Of a stretch of DNA of 64,000 nucleotides, positions 1 through 7,684 are shown in pieces. Source of the DNA: Acidimicrobiales bacterium (GTDB taxonomy: Bacteria > Actinomycetota > Acidimicrobiia > Acidimicrobiales > Poriferisodalaceae); assembly GCA_009843525.1 (NCBI GenBank), contig VYDH01000018.1, positions 1 to 64,000 of the forward strand, in the 5' to 3' direction. The notes beneath the pieces were generated by a model. The model saw nothing but the letters and a program-made list of their open reading frames with translations. It did not search any database and was not told the origin of the DNA. Positions within the stretch are counted from its first letter, which is position 1. Every line of letters starts with the position of its first letter. Made by a program: the position numbers and the translations under genes.

Positions 1-346
1 ACTCACCGAACCCACCCAAACACCGACGCGCAGCAACAACTAACGCGACAGCCTCGTAGGTGAAGGCGCACACCGGCACGCCGTCCACCTGCCCGACGCC
101 CATGACCAGGCCGTCGGCAGGCGCATCGCCCAGCGAGCGGATCTGGGGCTGTGCGAGCTGGCCGTACTCGACGAACGTGTCCGGGTCGAACAGCGCGGCG
201 ATCCGTTCCCGGGCCGTCCAGCGGCCTCGTGCGTGCTGGCGGGCCACTGCTTCGGGACGCGCCTCATCCAGCGTCGCCTCCCTTGCCGCCATGGCCTTGG
301 CCAGCAGCGGCGGCATCTCTGGTTCGGGGTCAGCTTCGTCACTCAC
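1..346 (-). CDS. Acyl-CoA carboxylase carboxyltransferase (beta) subunit, N-terminal part, cut by window edge
   Basis: The first 115 codons of a minus-strand gene are visible, starting at GTG 346. The product begins VSDEADPEPEMPPLLAKAMA and carries ARGRWTARERIAALFDPDTF, the N-terminal signature of the biotin-dependent carboxyltransferase (AccD/PccB/MccB) family, where ARGxxTARER..LLDPGTF precedes the acyl-CoA site. Such subunits carboxylate acetyl-, propionyl- or methylcrotonyl-CoA with a biotinylated alpha chain. The start is supported by a TAAGTT box 8 nt upstream, which suggests a leaderless GTG start. The last 18 or so codons before the edge do not read like the expected GTQG segment, so the gene may be disrupted or the contig may end here. 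Substrate cannot be assigned. Confidence 0.8.
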   Translation of the reverse strand, partial: MSDEADPEPEMPPLLAKAMAAREATLDEARPEAVARQHARGRWTARERIAALFDPDTFVEYGQLAQPQIRSLGDAPADGLVMGVGQVDGVPVCAFTYEAVALVVAARRCLGGFGE

Positions 347-354
347 GCGTCAAG

Positions 355-360
355 AACTTA
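355..360 (-). promoter_or_regulatory. TAAGTT -10 box, leaderless promoter of the carboxylase beta gene
   Basis: TAAGTT on the minus strand ends 8 nt before the GTG start at 346. It fits the TANNNT pattern and spacing seen before many genes in this window. Confidence 0.5.
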
Positions 361-392
361 GGGATCGCGCGGGCTGGCCGCAGCGGCGGCGT

Positions 393-398
393 TAGGGT
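393..398 (+). promoter_or_regulatory. TAGGGT -10 box, leaderless promoter of the M24 peptidase gene
   Basis: TAGGGT lies 7 nt before GTG 406. The spacing favours GTG 406 over an in-frame GTG at 397, which would overlap the box. Confidence 0.6.
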
Positions 399-405
399 GC
401 GCGGC

Positions 406-1758
406 GTGAAGCCGACTGACGAGGCGTTGGCCGAGCGGCGGGCGCGAGTGGCGAAGCGCTGGGAGCTGACCGACGAGGTCGTGGTTCTGCGGGCGGGCGA
501 GCCGTCAGGCTGGTCGGGAACTGATCAGCATTTCGCCTTCCTGCCGCACCCAGACGTGGCCTACCTGACCGCCGTGGGCTCGCCGGGCACGACGCTCGCC
601 TACGACGCCACGGCGGGCGAATGGGAGCTGTTCGGGCCTCGCTTCACCCCCGAGCGGCTGGTGTGGGAGCAGCCCCCGACGCCTGTCGGTCGTCCGCTGG
701 ACGAGCTGGAGGCTTGGCTGGCCCATCGCAGCGAACGCACGCTGATCGAGCTGGGCGCCGGTGCCGCGATGCCTGAGGCGTTGCCTGCGCCAGCAGCGCC
801 GGACGGCAGCGGGGCGGAAGCTGCTGCGGACCCGGTGCTGCGGCTCAGTGCAGCGATCGCGCTCGAGCGCATGACCAAGGACAAGGCCGAGCTGGACGAC
901 ATCCGGCAGGCGGCTGCGGCCAGCACCGCCGGGTTCGAGTGGGTCTATGCCAACGCGGCGCCGGGCATGACCGAACGTGAGATCCAGGTGGGCATGGAGG
1001 CGCAGTTCTACGCCGCTGGAGCGCCCCGGGTGGCCTACGACAGCATCGTGGCGTCGGGGTCGCACGGCGCCTACCTGCACTACGTGTACGCAGGCGACGA
1101 CCCGCTGCGGCCGGCGACCCGGGTTGTCGAGGCCGGCGATCTGCTGCTCATCGACGCCGGCGCGCAGTTCGGCGGCTACGCCAGCGATGTGACCCGCACG
1201 ATGGTCGTCGGCGCCGAGCCCACCGACGAGCAGCAGTTCCTCTGGAACGTCGTGCTGAGCGCCCAGCAGCAGACCATCGACATGTGCCGGCCGGGCATCG
1301 TCTGGAAAGAGGTGCACTTGGCCGCCGCGCGCATTCTGGGCGCCGGTCTGGTCGAGATGGGGCTGCTGCGCGGCGATCCGGCCGAGCTGGTGACCGAGGG
1401 CGCCGTCGCGCTGTTCTTCCCCCACGGGCTCGGCCACCTGCTGGGACTGTCGGTTCACGACATCACCAGCGTCCCCTACAGCCGGGAGCCGAGCGACGAT
1501 CCGATGCTGTCGAAGCTGGGACCGAATCGAGTCCTCGAACCCGGCATGGTCACCACGGTCGAGCCGGGCATCTACTTCATCGACGCTTTGCTCGGCGACC
1601 CCGCGAGACGGGAGAAGTTCGCCGAGAGCGTCGTATGGGAGCGGGTGGATGAGCTGCGAGGGTTCGGCGGCATCCGTATCGAAGACGACGTGCTGGTGAC
1701 TGCCGACGATCCCGAGGTGCTCACCGCCGCCATCGCCAAGCCGATCCGCATTGGATAG
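406..1758 (+). CDS. M24B metallopeptidase, Xaa-Pro aminopeptidase (PepP-like)
   Basis: The protein has 450 residues, close to PepP length. It releases an N-terminal residue linked to proline, acting in the cytoplasm on peptides. An N-terminal aminopeptidase-P-type domain (about residues 20-170) is followed by a pita-bread catalytic domain. All five expected metal ligands are visible: two Asp in LIDAGAQFGGYASDVTRT, His in HGLGHLLG, Glu in TTVEPGIYF and Glu in IRIEDDVLV. The upstream reading frame stays open to 151, but that part overlaps the divergent carboxylase gene and is not protein-like. The next gene starts 3 nt after the stop, so the two form an operon with an FAD amine oxidase. Related M24 enzymes include creatinase and prolidase, so the exact substrate is open. 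Confidence 0.9.
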   Translation: MKPTDEALAERRARVAKRWELTDEVVVLRAGEPSGWSGTDQHFAFLPHPDVAYLTAVGSPGTTLAYDATAGEWELFGPRFTPERLVWEQPPTPVGRPLDELEAWLAHRSERTLIELGAGAAMPEALPAPAAPDGSGAEAAADPVLRLSAAIALERMTKDKAELDDIRQAAAASTAGFEWVYANAAPGMTEREIQVGMEAQFYAAGAPRVAYDSIVASGSHGAYLHYVYAGDDPLRPATRVVEAGDLLLIDAGAQFGGYASDVTRTMVVGAEPTDEQQFLWNVVLSAQQQTIDMCRPGIVWKEVHLAAARILGAGLVEMGLLRGDPAELVTEGAVALFFPHGLGHLLGLSVHDITSVPYSREPSDDPMLSKLGPNRVLEPGMVTTVEPGIYFIDALLGDPARREKFAESVVWERVDELRGFGGIRIEDDVLVTADDPEVLTAAIAKPIRIG

Positions 1759-1761
1759 ATC

Positions 1762-3063
1762 TTGAGCTACGACGCCGTCGTCATCGGGGCAGGTGTCATC
1801 GGAGCGGCGGTCACCTATGAGCTGGCCCAGCGCGGCTGGCGGGTGGTGGGCGTCGATCGCAACCCGGGCGCCGGTCAGGGCTCCACCAGCTCGTCGTCGG
1901 CCATCGTGCGGTTCACCTACTCCACGCGTGCGGGCGTGGCGATGTCCTACGAAGGCTTGCAGTACTGGCTGAACTGGCCTGCCCACATCGGCGACTGCGA
2001 CGAGGCCGGCTACGCCACCTTCACCAAGTGCGGGATGCTGACGCTGATCAGCGGCGACGGCCCTCACCTGCTGCCCGTGCCGCATTTCGAGGCGCTCGGC
2101 GTGCCCTATGAGGTCTGGGATCGTGATGAGGCCGTCGCCCGGCTCGGGCACCTCGACCTGTCGCGCTTCGGTCCGCCCAGGCAGATTGGCGACCCGGAGT
2201 TCTGGGCCGAGCCCACCTCGCAGCTCGAAGGCGCACTGTGGACGCCGGAAGCCGGCTATATCGGCGACCCGCAGCTCGCTGCGCACAATCTCCGGCTGGC
2301 GGCAGAGGCCGCTGGGGCCGAATTCCGTTTCGGCGAGACGGTTGTGGGGATCGCAGGTTCGGGCCGTGCCGAGGGCGTCGTACTGGCCGGCGGCGCGGTG
2401 CTGTCAGCGCCGGTCGTGGTGAATGTGGCCGGCCCGCACAGCAGCGCCGTCAACGGGCTGGCAGGGGTGCTCGATGACATGACGGTCAGCACCCGGCCGC
2501 AGCGCAAAGAGGTGTACCACGTGCCCTCGCCGGCAGGTGTCGACTTCGGGCGCGTGGGTGCGGCGATGGCCGACGACGACTGCGGCTGCTACGTGCGACC
2601 CGAAGTGGGCAACAACATCCTGATCGGCTCGCTTGAGCTCGACATGGACGACTTGGAATGGCTCAGCACCGATGAGATCGACGACTGCTCGCAGGATCTC
2701 ACCCGCGAGCAGTGGGAGACCCACGTGCTGCGGTTCGCCCGGCGCATGCCCGAGTTGGGCCTGCCCCACCAGCCGAGAGGCATCGTCGGTGTGTACGACG
2801 TGACCGACGACTGGATCCCGATCTACGACCGCACGTCGCTCGACGGCTTCTATGTGGCCATCGGCACCAGCGGCAACCAGTTCAAGAACGCCGCGGTCGC
2901 CGGCCACTGCATGGCTGAGCTGATCGGTGCGATCGAAGCCGGCCACGACCACGACGCCGACCCGCTCGTGGTCACCGGCAAGCACACCGGTTTCGACATC
3001 GACATGGGCACGTTCTCTCGCAAGCGCGACCTGCACGGCTCGTCGATGTCCGTACTCGGCTGA
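1762..3063 (+). CDS. FAD-dependent oxidoreductase, DAO family (sarcosine/glycine oxidase-like)
   Basis: The protein has 433 residues with an N-terminal Rossmann dinucleotide fold (YDAVVIGAGVIGAAVTYELA, GxGxxG) typical of the D-amino-acid oxidase superfamily, followed by the substrate domain and a C-terminal FAD-contact segment around YVAIGTSGNQFKNA. This family oxidises secondary or tertiary amines such as sarcosine, dimethylglycine or N-methyl amino acids. The start is TTG 1762, three nt after the stop of the peptidase gene, and MSYDAVVIG is the natural N-terminus. Co-transcription with a peptidase of the creatinase/prolidase fold suggests use of peptide-derived or N-methylated amino acids; this is inference. 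No cysteine for covalent flavin attachment could be assigned. Confidence 0.88.
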   Translation: MSYDAVVIGAGVIGAAVTYELAQRGWRVVGVDRNPGAGQGSTSSSSAIVRFTYSTRAGVAMSYEGLQYWLNWPAHIGDCDEAGYATFTKCGMLTLISGDGPHLLPVPHFEALGVPYEVWDRDEAVARLGHLDLSRFGPPRQIGDPEFWAEPTSQLEGALWTPEAGYIGDPQLAAHNLRLAAEAAGAEFRFGETVVGIAGSGRAEGVVLAGGAVLSAPVVVNVAGPHSSAVNGLAGVLDDMTVSTRPQRKEVYHVPSPAGVDFGRVGAAMADDDCGCYVRPEVGNNILIGSLELDMDDLEWLSTDEIDDCSQDLTREQWETHVLRFARRMPELGLPHQPRGIVGVYDVTDDWIPIYDRTSLDGFYVAIGTSGNQFKNAAVAGHCMAELIGAIEAGHDHDADPLVVTGKHTGFDIDMGTFSRKRDLHGSSMSVLG

Positions 3064-3093
3064 CGCCGAGCACCAAGTGCGCTGGCCGGTTGT

Positions 3094-3256
3094 TAGGGTC
3101 TGACTCAGAACGAACAGCCTTCTTCAGGCCTCCTCGTTCAGGAGGACCCGCCCGCTGTGTCGCTTGGCAGAGCCAGCGGGCAGGTCCCTCCGGCACCCTA
3201 GGAACCGCGAGTTCACGGTCTCCATCGAATTTCCGCGCTGACGGAGCGCAGCGCGG
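3094..3256 (+). other. Hairpin-rich intergenic element with promoter-like box, candidate structured RNA
   Basis: The 221-base gap between two convergent genes holds a TAGGGT box (3094-3099) with no start codon behind it, followed by three perfect hairpins: CCTCCT/AGGAGG (3129-3134/3140-3145), CCCGCTG/CAGCGGG (3151-3157/3174-3180) and CCGCGCTG/CAGCGCGG (3233-3240/3249-3256). The last could serve as terminator for either flanking gene. A short transcript from 3106 to about 3260 is possible. It does not match tRNA, SRP RNA, tmRNA or a riboswitch known to me, so whether it is transcribed is unknown. Confidence 0.35.
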
Positions 3257-3284
3257 CCAGACAGTCGAGCGGAGTGTCAGCTGG

Positions 3285-4052
3285 CTAGCGCCAGGCGAAC
3301 ACGGGCTGCTCGAGCTCGTCGACGCGGGTGGTGAGGCCGTCGTAGGCGACGGCCCGGAATTGGTAGAGCACGGCGCCGGTGGGTGCGTGGATGAGATCGC
3401 CGCCGATGGGGACCTGCACGACCGGGCGGTCGCTCTCGGGGATGCTCACAAACCGTGGTGAGTCGGGCCGGACCAGCTCGCGCAGCGCGACGCGGTGCAC
3501 CGAAGCGACCTCGGCGGGATTGGCGACCGGCTCCCGATCATCGGAAAGCCAGAACACGAACGGGCTGATGACATAGCCCGAGCGGGTCGGGTAGTCGTCG
3601 AGCCGGCCGAGCAGGTCATCGCCGGTCAGCTCCAGCCCGACCTCCTCCGAACACTCCCGGATAGCTGCCTGCAGCGTCGTCTCGCCTTCGTCGAGCCTCC
3701 CGCCTGGCAGCGCCCACTGGCGCGGGTGGCCTCGCAGGTTCGAGCCTCGCCTCGTCAGCAATACGGCAGCACCGCCGGCGGTTCCCTCGACATGGCCGGT
3801 CAGCGTCGGGTCATTGGCCGCGCCGGGAACCTCGGCCAGCATGTCGCGTCGCTGGATGGCATCCAGACCGGTGAATTCTGGGTCCGCTCCGTGCAGATCC
3901 GCGTGGCTGTCCAGCACGATGACGGCGACCGAGGCGCGCTTGCGACCCAGTTCCGGATGCCGGCGCACATCGTGGTTGGCCAGATTCGCCGCAAGTCTCT
4001 TCCGCAACGCCTCGTCGTGGGCGATGTCGGCGCTCTGCGGGCCATTCGGCAT
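3285..4052 (-). CDS. Nudix hydrolase, CoA-pyrophosphatase-like (NudL type)
   Basis: The protein has 255 residues. A complete Nudix box is visible, GGRLDEGETTLQAAIRECSE followed by EVGL, which matches GX5EX7REUXEEXGU and binds the metal that cleaves a nucleoside diphosphate linked to X. A preceding AVLLTRRGSNLRGHPRQWAL and the general layout resemble NudL/CoA pyrophosphatases. ATG 4052 is taken as start because CAGACT lies 8 nt upstream; an in-frame GTG at 4070 would add six residues. The gene is convergent with the FAD oxidase gene and divergent from the FMN monooxygenase. Substrate is not proven; it could be another NDP-X such as ADP-ribose. Confidence 0.88.
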   Translation of the reverse strand: MPNGPQSADIAHDEALRKRLAANLANHDVRRHPELGRKRASVAVIVLDSHADLHGADPEFTGLDAIQRRDMLAEVPGAANDPTLTGHVEGTAGGAAVLLTRRGSNLRGHPRQWALPGGRLDEGETTLQAAIRECSEEVGLELTGDDLLGRLDDYPTRSGYVISPFVFWLSDDREPVANPAEVASVHRVALRELVRPDSPRFVSIPESDRPVVQVPIGGDLIHAPTGAVLYQFRAVAYDGLTTRVDELEQPVFAWR

Positions 4053-4119
4053 AGCTGTCGAGTCTGGCACTTTGCCGTCCCGGCCTGCCGGTGAGCCGTC
4101 GTGCGGTGCGATGCCTCTC

Positions 4120-4125
4120 TACCAT
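4120..4125 (+). promoter_or_regulatory. TACCAT -10 box, leaderless promoter of the FMN monooxygenase gene
   Basis: TACCAT ends 8 nt before GTG 4134, the start that also matches the family N-terminus. Confidence 0.55.
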
Positions 4126-4133
4126 CGCTGGGC

Positions 4134-5489
4134 GTGAGCGCTCAGCGTCAGATCGTGCTGGTGGGATTCCTGCAGGCCCAGAACTGCACCACCATTCCCG
4201 CCGCGTGGCGGCATCCCGATGCTCGGCATGACGTCACCACCTTCGACTACTACCGCCACATCGGCCAAGTGCTCGAAGCCGGCTGCTTCGACTTGGGCTT
4301 CTTCGACGACCGCCTGGCGATGCCCGACATGTACGGCGGTGACCACCGGCACACGGTGGAAGCGGGCATCCGCTGCGTGAAGCTGGATCCGGTCACGGTG
4401 CTGACCGCAATGGGCATGGCGACCAGCCGGCTCGGTCTGGGCGCCACCTACTCCACCACCTACTACGAGCCTTTCCACGTGGCCCGTGTGTTCGCCACAC
4501 TCGACCACCTCACCGGTGGGCGGGCGGCGTGGAACGTCGTGACATCGGTCAACGACAACGAAGCCCGCAACATGGGACTGGCCCAGGCGCCGGCCCACGA
4601 CGTGCGCTACGACCGGGCGGACGAGTTCATGGAGGTGGTGCACGGCCACTGGGACACCTGGGAGGCCGATGCGATTGCCGCCGACCGGGCGGCAGGCCTG
4701 TATGCGCACGGCGACCGGGTGCACCGGCTCGACCACCAAGGGCAGTGGTTCTCGTCGCGTGGGCCGTTCACGGTGCCACGCACGCCCCAAGGCCATCCGG
4801 TCGTGATCCAGGCCGGCCAGAGCGGGCGCGGCACCACGTTCGCCGCCCGCTGGGGCGAGCTGCTGTTCGTGAGCCAGGTGCGGCTCGACAGCGCAGTCGA
4901 GCACTACGCCGCCGTGAAGTCCCAGATCGAGGCACTCGGCCGCGACCCCGATCAGGTGAAGATCACCAACCTGACATTCCCCGTGGTGGGCCGCACCATG
5001 GCCGAAGCCGAGGATCGCCGCGCCGCCTACGACGAGCTGCCGACCTTGGTGGACGACCTGTCGCTGCTGTCAGAGGGGCTGAACTTCGACTTCGCCAGCC
5101 GCGACCTCGACGAGCCGCTGTCCGACGACGACCTCGACGCGATGACCGGCATCCAAGGCATCCGCAACCAGGTGCTGCAGATCACCGGGAGGGCCAACCC
5201 CACCGTGCGCGACTTCGTGCAGGTGTCGGGCCGGGGCCGGCTGGCCCATCCCACCGTGGGCGGCCCAGCCGAGTTGGCCGACTACTTCGAGGAATGGTTC
5301 ACCGAACGAGCCGTCGACGGCTTCGTGATCGCCGGCACGCACATGCCGGGGGCATTCGAGGACTTCGTCGAGTTGGTGGTGCCCGAACTGCAGCGCCGCG
5401 GCCTGTTCCGCACCGAGTACTCGGGCAACACGCTGCGCGACCACCTCGGCCTGCGCGTGCCCGAGCCCGGTTCTTGGCGTCTGGCCTAG
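4134..5489 (+). CDS. FMN-dependent monooxygenase, NtaA/SnaA/DszA family
   Basis: The protein has 451 residues and a bacterial-luciferase-like TIM barrel. Family hallmarks include an N-terminal SAQRQIVLVGFLQAQNCTTI, the HDVTTFDYYRHIGQVLEAG helix, GRAAWNVVTSVNDNEARNMG and VVIQAGQSGRGTTFAARWGE, as in nitrilotriacetate, pristinamycin IIA and dibenzothiophene-sulfone monooxygenases. These use reduced flavin from a separate reductase. GTG 4134 is chosen because the preceding codons overlap the promoter. No flavin reductase lies next to it, so FMNH2 must come from elsewhere. Substrates of the family range from chelators to sulfones, so the function here is open. Confidence 0.9.
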   Translation: MSAQRQIVLVGFLQAQNCTTIPAAWRHPDARHDVTTFDYYRHIGQVLEAGCFDLGFFDDRLAMPDMYGGDHRHTVEAGIRCVKLDPVTVLTAMGMATSRLGLGATYSTTYYEPFHVARVFATLDHLTGGRAAWNVVTSVNDNEARNMGLAQAPAHDVRYDRADEFMEVVHGHWDTWEADAIAADRAAGLYAHGDRVHRLDHQGQWFSSRGPFTVPRTPQGHPVVIQAGQSGRGTTFAARWGELLFVSQVRLDSAVEHYAAVKSQIEALGRDPDQVKITNLTFPVVGRTMAEAEDRRAAYDELPTLVDDLSLLSEGLNFDFASRDLDEPLSDDDLDAMTGIQGIRNQVLQITGRANPTVRDFVQVSGRGRLAHPTVGGPAELADYFEEWFTERAVDGFVIAGTHMPGAFEDFVELVVPELQRRGLFRTEYSGNTLRDHLGLRVPEPGSWRLA

Positions 5490-5494
5490 CTGGC

Positions 5495-5538
5495 CGCCTG
5501 CACTGCAGCGTCAAGACTTCCAGGGGCAGTGTCAGGCG
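5495..5538. terminator. Bidirectional terminator hairpin between convergent genes
   Basis: CGCCTGCACTGC (5495-5506) pairs with GGCAGTG-TCAGGCG downstream, a 12-bp stem with one bulged T, and sits in the 69-base gap between the stops of two convergent genes. No U-tract follows, as is usual in high-GC actinobacteria. Confidence 0.6.
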
Positions 5539-5558
5539 AGCCGCGGTGACCGACTGGC

Positions 5559-7562
5559 TCAGCGCAGCGTCGAGCGCGCGTGGACAGCCAATTCGCTTGC
5601 GGTGGCGGTGTGGATGTTGCCGAGCGCCATCACCTGGGCGAGTGCTGTGTCAAGCGTCGGCACGCGGAACGGCTGGCCCGCAAGCCACGGTCGCAGAGTC
5701 AGCATGAGCAGGCGGCTTCCGGCGGGATGCTCGGCGCCGTCGCGGTGCATGCGGGCGGCGGCGCCGGTGACGATCTCGCGCCAGCCATCCAGCGGCACCC
5801 GCCGGTGCCACAGCGCGAACTCGTCGTCGGCTTCGAGGAACAACGGCAGCGACACCATCGGCGGCGTGGCATCGGGCCTGCCCACCCCGGCCAACACGCC
5901 CTCAGTTGCCATGAGAACCGGCTGCTCGTCGTTGGGCCAATCCAGCACCGTGTCGATGCCGGCCTCTGCCAGCAGTGCCGGGGTACGGAACGACTCGACC
6001 CCCTCGGCGGAGAACCATGTGGTCGGGCGGATGCCGGTGGCCGACTCGATCGCGTCGAGGCTCCGCGCGATGGCGGCGCGCTCATCAGCCTCGGAGTTCT
6101 TGGAAGTGATGAGCCGGGTCGCTGCAATGCCTCGTCCGGCGATCTCGCATTCCCGCTCGACCAGGTGCGCGGCCAGCCATCCGTAGTGCTCGGCGGTGAG
6201 CGCATCCACGGCGACGGTGGCGGCGATGCCGTGGCGATCCAGCAGGTCGAGCAGGCGGAAGATGCCGACCCGGTGGCCGTACTCGCGGATCGTGAGCTGG
6301 GGGTAGTCGGGTGCGGGCAGGCGTGCCAAACCGCCGCTTCGGCGGCGCAGCGAGTAGGCGTCGGGGGGAGGCTCCCACTCGACGTGCTCGAGCACGACGA
6401 CCGCGCCGACGGCCAGCGGGCTGCGGTCGGGCCACTCGAATCGGGGTCGGCTCGGCAGCGGCGACCAGTCGTAGTAGGGGTGGTCCATGCCGTGCTGGTG
6501 CTGGGCCGGGCCGAATTCGTAGGCCTGGGCTGGGTCACCGGCAACGGCGCTCCCCTGTGCATGGCCGGCCGGGCTTGCAATGCCAGTCGACGCAACCTTG
6601 GGTCGAGCGTTCGGCGACTCAGGTTCGTGGGCGATGAAGTTGTCGTAGTGATGGTCGAGAAAGTGCTCAGCGATCCGGCTCGCGGTCGTCTGCCACACGT
6701 CGTCGTGGCTCATCAGGTAGTCGAGCATCGCTGCAAGCCCGTCGACCCGGTGTGGCATCCCCATCAGGTAGGGGTGCAGCGCCACGCACATCACCCGGCC
6801 GCCGGCGTCGTCGTCGGCTTCGCGTCGTAACACGTCGAGCTGCGCCTTGGCCATCGCCACGAATTCGCTGGTGTCGAAGTGCTGGGTGAACACCGGCACA
6901 TCGTTCAGCTCCATCGAGTAGGGCACCGACACCAGCTGCTGCCCGCTGCGGGTTGCGAGCGGCACGGGCTGGTCGTCGTGGAACCAGTCGGCGTGGTAGA
7001 TCAAGCCGGCCTCAGCCATGAGATCCGGAGTCAGAACGGTGTTGGAGACCGCCGGGCCGAGCATGCCGCGCAGCTGCTGCCCGGTGTGGCTGCGCAGCGC
7101 CTCGATGCACTCGATGTAGAAGGCCCGCTCGGCGGTCTCGTCAATCGAGGAGATGTAGCGGGTGTTGTAGATGCCGTGGGACATGATCTCCCAGCCGCGC
7201 TCGACCATCGCAGCGCCCACTTCGGGGTAGTGGTCGAACACGGCGAGATTGGTGGAGGCCGTGGCAACGACGCCGAAGCGATCGAGCACTTCTGCCATGC
7301 GCCAGAAGCCCACCCGGTTGCCGTAGTCGCGGTAGCCATAGCCCTGCACATCGGGATGCGGCGAGCGCGTCCAGGTGTTGCGCTGGGGATCACGCGGCGG
7401 CAGGAACTCGTAATGCTCGACATTGGGGGCGATCCACAGCGCCACGCGCGCATTGTTGGGCCACCGGATCCGCGGCCGGTCGGTGATCGGCAGGTACCGC
7501 ACCCGGTGCGGCGCCAAGCTGCCCGGCAGCGGCGCAATCAGCCCAGTTGCCGTGTCGTTCAT
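5559..7562 (-). CDS. Tandem polysaccharide-deacetylase-family protein, second domain degenerate
   Basis: The protein has 667 residues with two NodB/PuuE-like halves (about 30-320 and 380-660). The first half resembles allantoinase-type PuuE deacetylases: GYRDYGNRVGFWRMAEVLDR, then EIMSHGIYNTRYI and CVALHPYLMGMPHRV carry the conserved His residues. The second half repeats the same landmarks (REYGHRVGIFRLLDLLDR, EIAGRGIAATRLI, MLTLRPWLAGQPFRV) but both His positions are Arg. It probably keeps only a structural role. The start ATG 7562 has a good ribosome site (GAGGAG). The family hydrolyses C-N bonds in cyclic amides or acetylated sugars; PuuE-like enzymes act on ureides, so a small amide substrate is likelier than a polysaccharide. 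Confidence 0.85.
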   Translation of the reverse strand: MNDTATGLIAPLPGSLAPHRVRYLPITDRPRIRWPNNARVALWIAPNVEHYEFLPPRDPQRNTWTRSPHPDVQGYGYRDYGNRVGFWRMAEVLDRFGVVATASTNLAVFDHYPEVGAAMVERGWEIMSHGIYNTRYISSIDETAERAFYIECIEALRSHTGQQLRGMLGPAVSNTVLTPDLMAEAGLIYHADWFHDDQPVPLATRSGQQLVSVPYSMELNDVPVFTQHFDTSEFVAMAKAQLDVLRREADDDAGGRVMCVALHPYLMGMPHRVDGLAAMLDYLMSHDDVWQTTASRIAEHFLDHHYDNFIAHEPESPNARPKVASTGIASPAGHAQGSAVAGDPAQAYEFGPAQHQHGMDHPYYDWSPLPSRPRFEWPDRSPLAVGAVVVLEHVEWEPPPDAYSLRRRSGGLARLPAPDYPQLTIREYGHRVGIFRLLDLLDRHGIAATVAVDALTAEHYGWLAAHLVERECEIAGRGIAATRLITSKNSEADERAAIARSLDAIESATGIRPTTWFSAEGVESFRTPALLAEAGIDTVLDWPNDEQPVLMATEGVLAGVGRPDATPPMVSLPLFLEADDEFALWHRRVPLDGWREIVTGAAARMHRDGAEHPAGSRLLMLTLRPWLAGQPFRVPTLDTALAQVMALGNIHTATASELAVHARSTLR

Positions 7563-7672
7563 AGGTGGCTCCTCTGCCGGCCACTCACGCGAGCAGCCCC
7601 ATCGTGGCGGCGAGTTGGGCGCTTGTGACGTTACGCCGATATGCAACTCGAACTCGCTCGATACTGCGGAAG

Positions 7673-7678
7673 TAGCAT
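7673..7678 (+). promoter_or_regulatory. TAGCAT -10 box, leaderless promoter of the first membrane protein
   Basis: TAGCAT ends 6 nt before GTG 7685; the box and spacing recur at 8841 and 9840 before the two paralogues. Confidence 0.65.
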
Positions 7679-7684
7679 CAGACC

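Noticed and set aside
505..2286. Minus-strand open frame of 593 codons across the peptidase and oxidase genes
   Set aside because: It has no recognisable domain and runs across two plus-strand genes with strong motifs.
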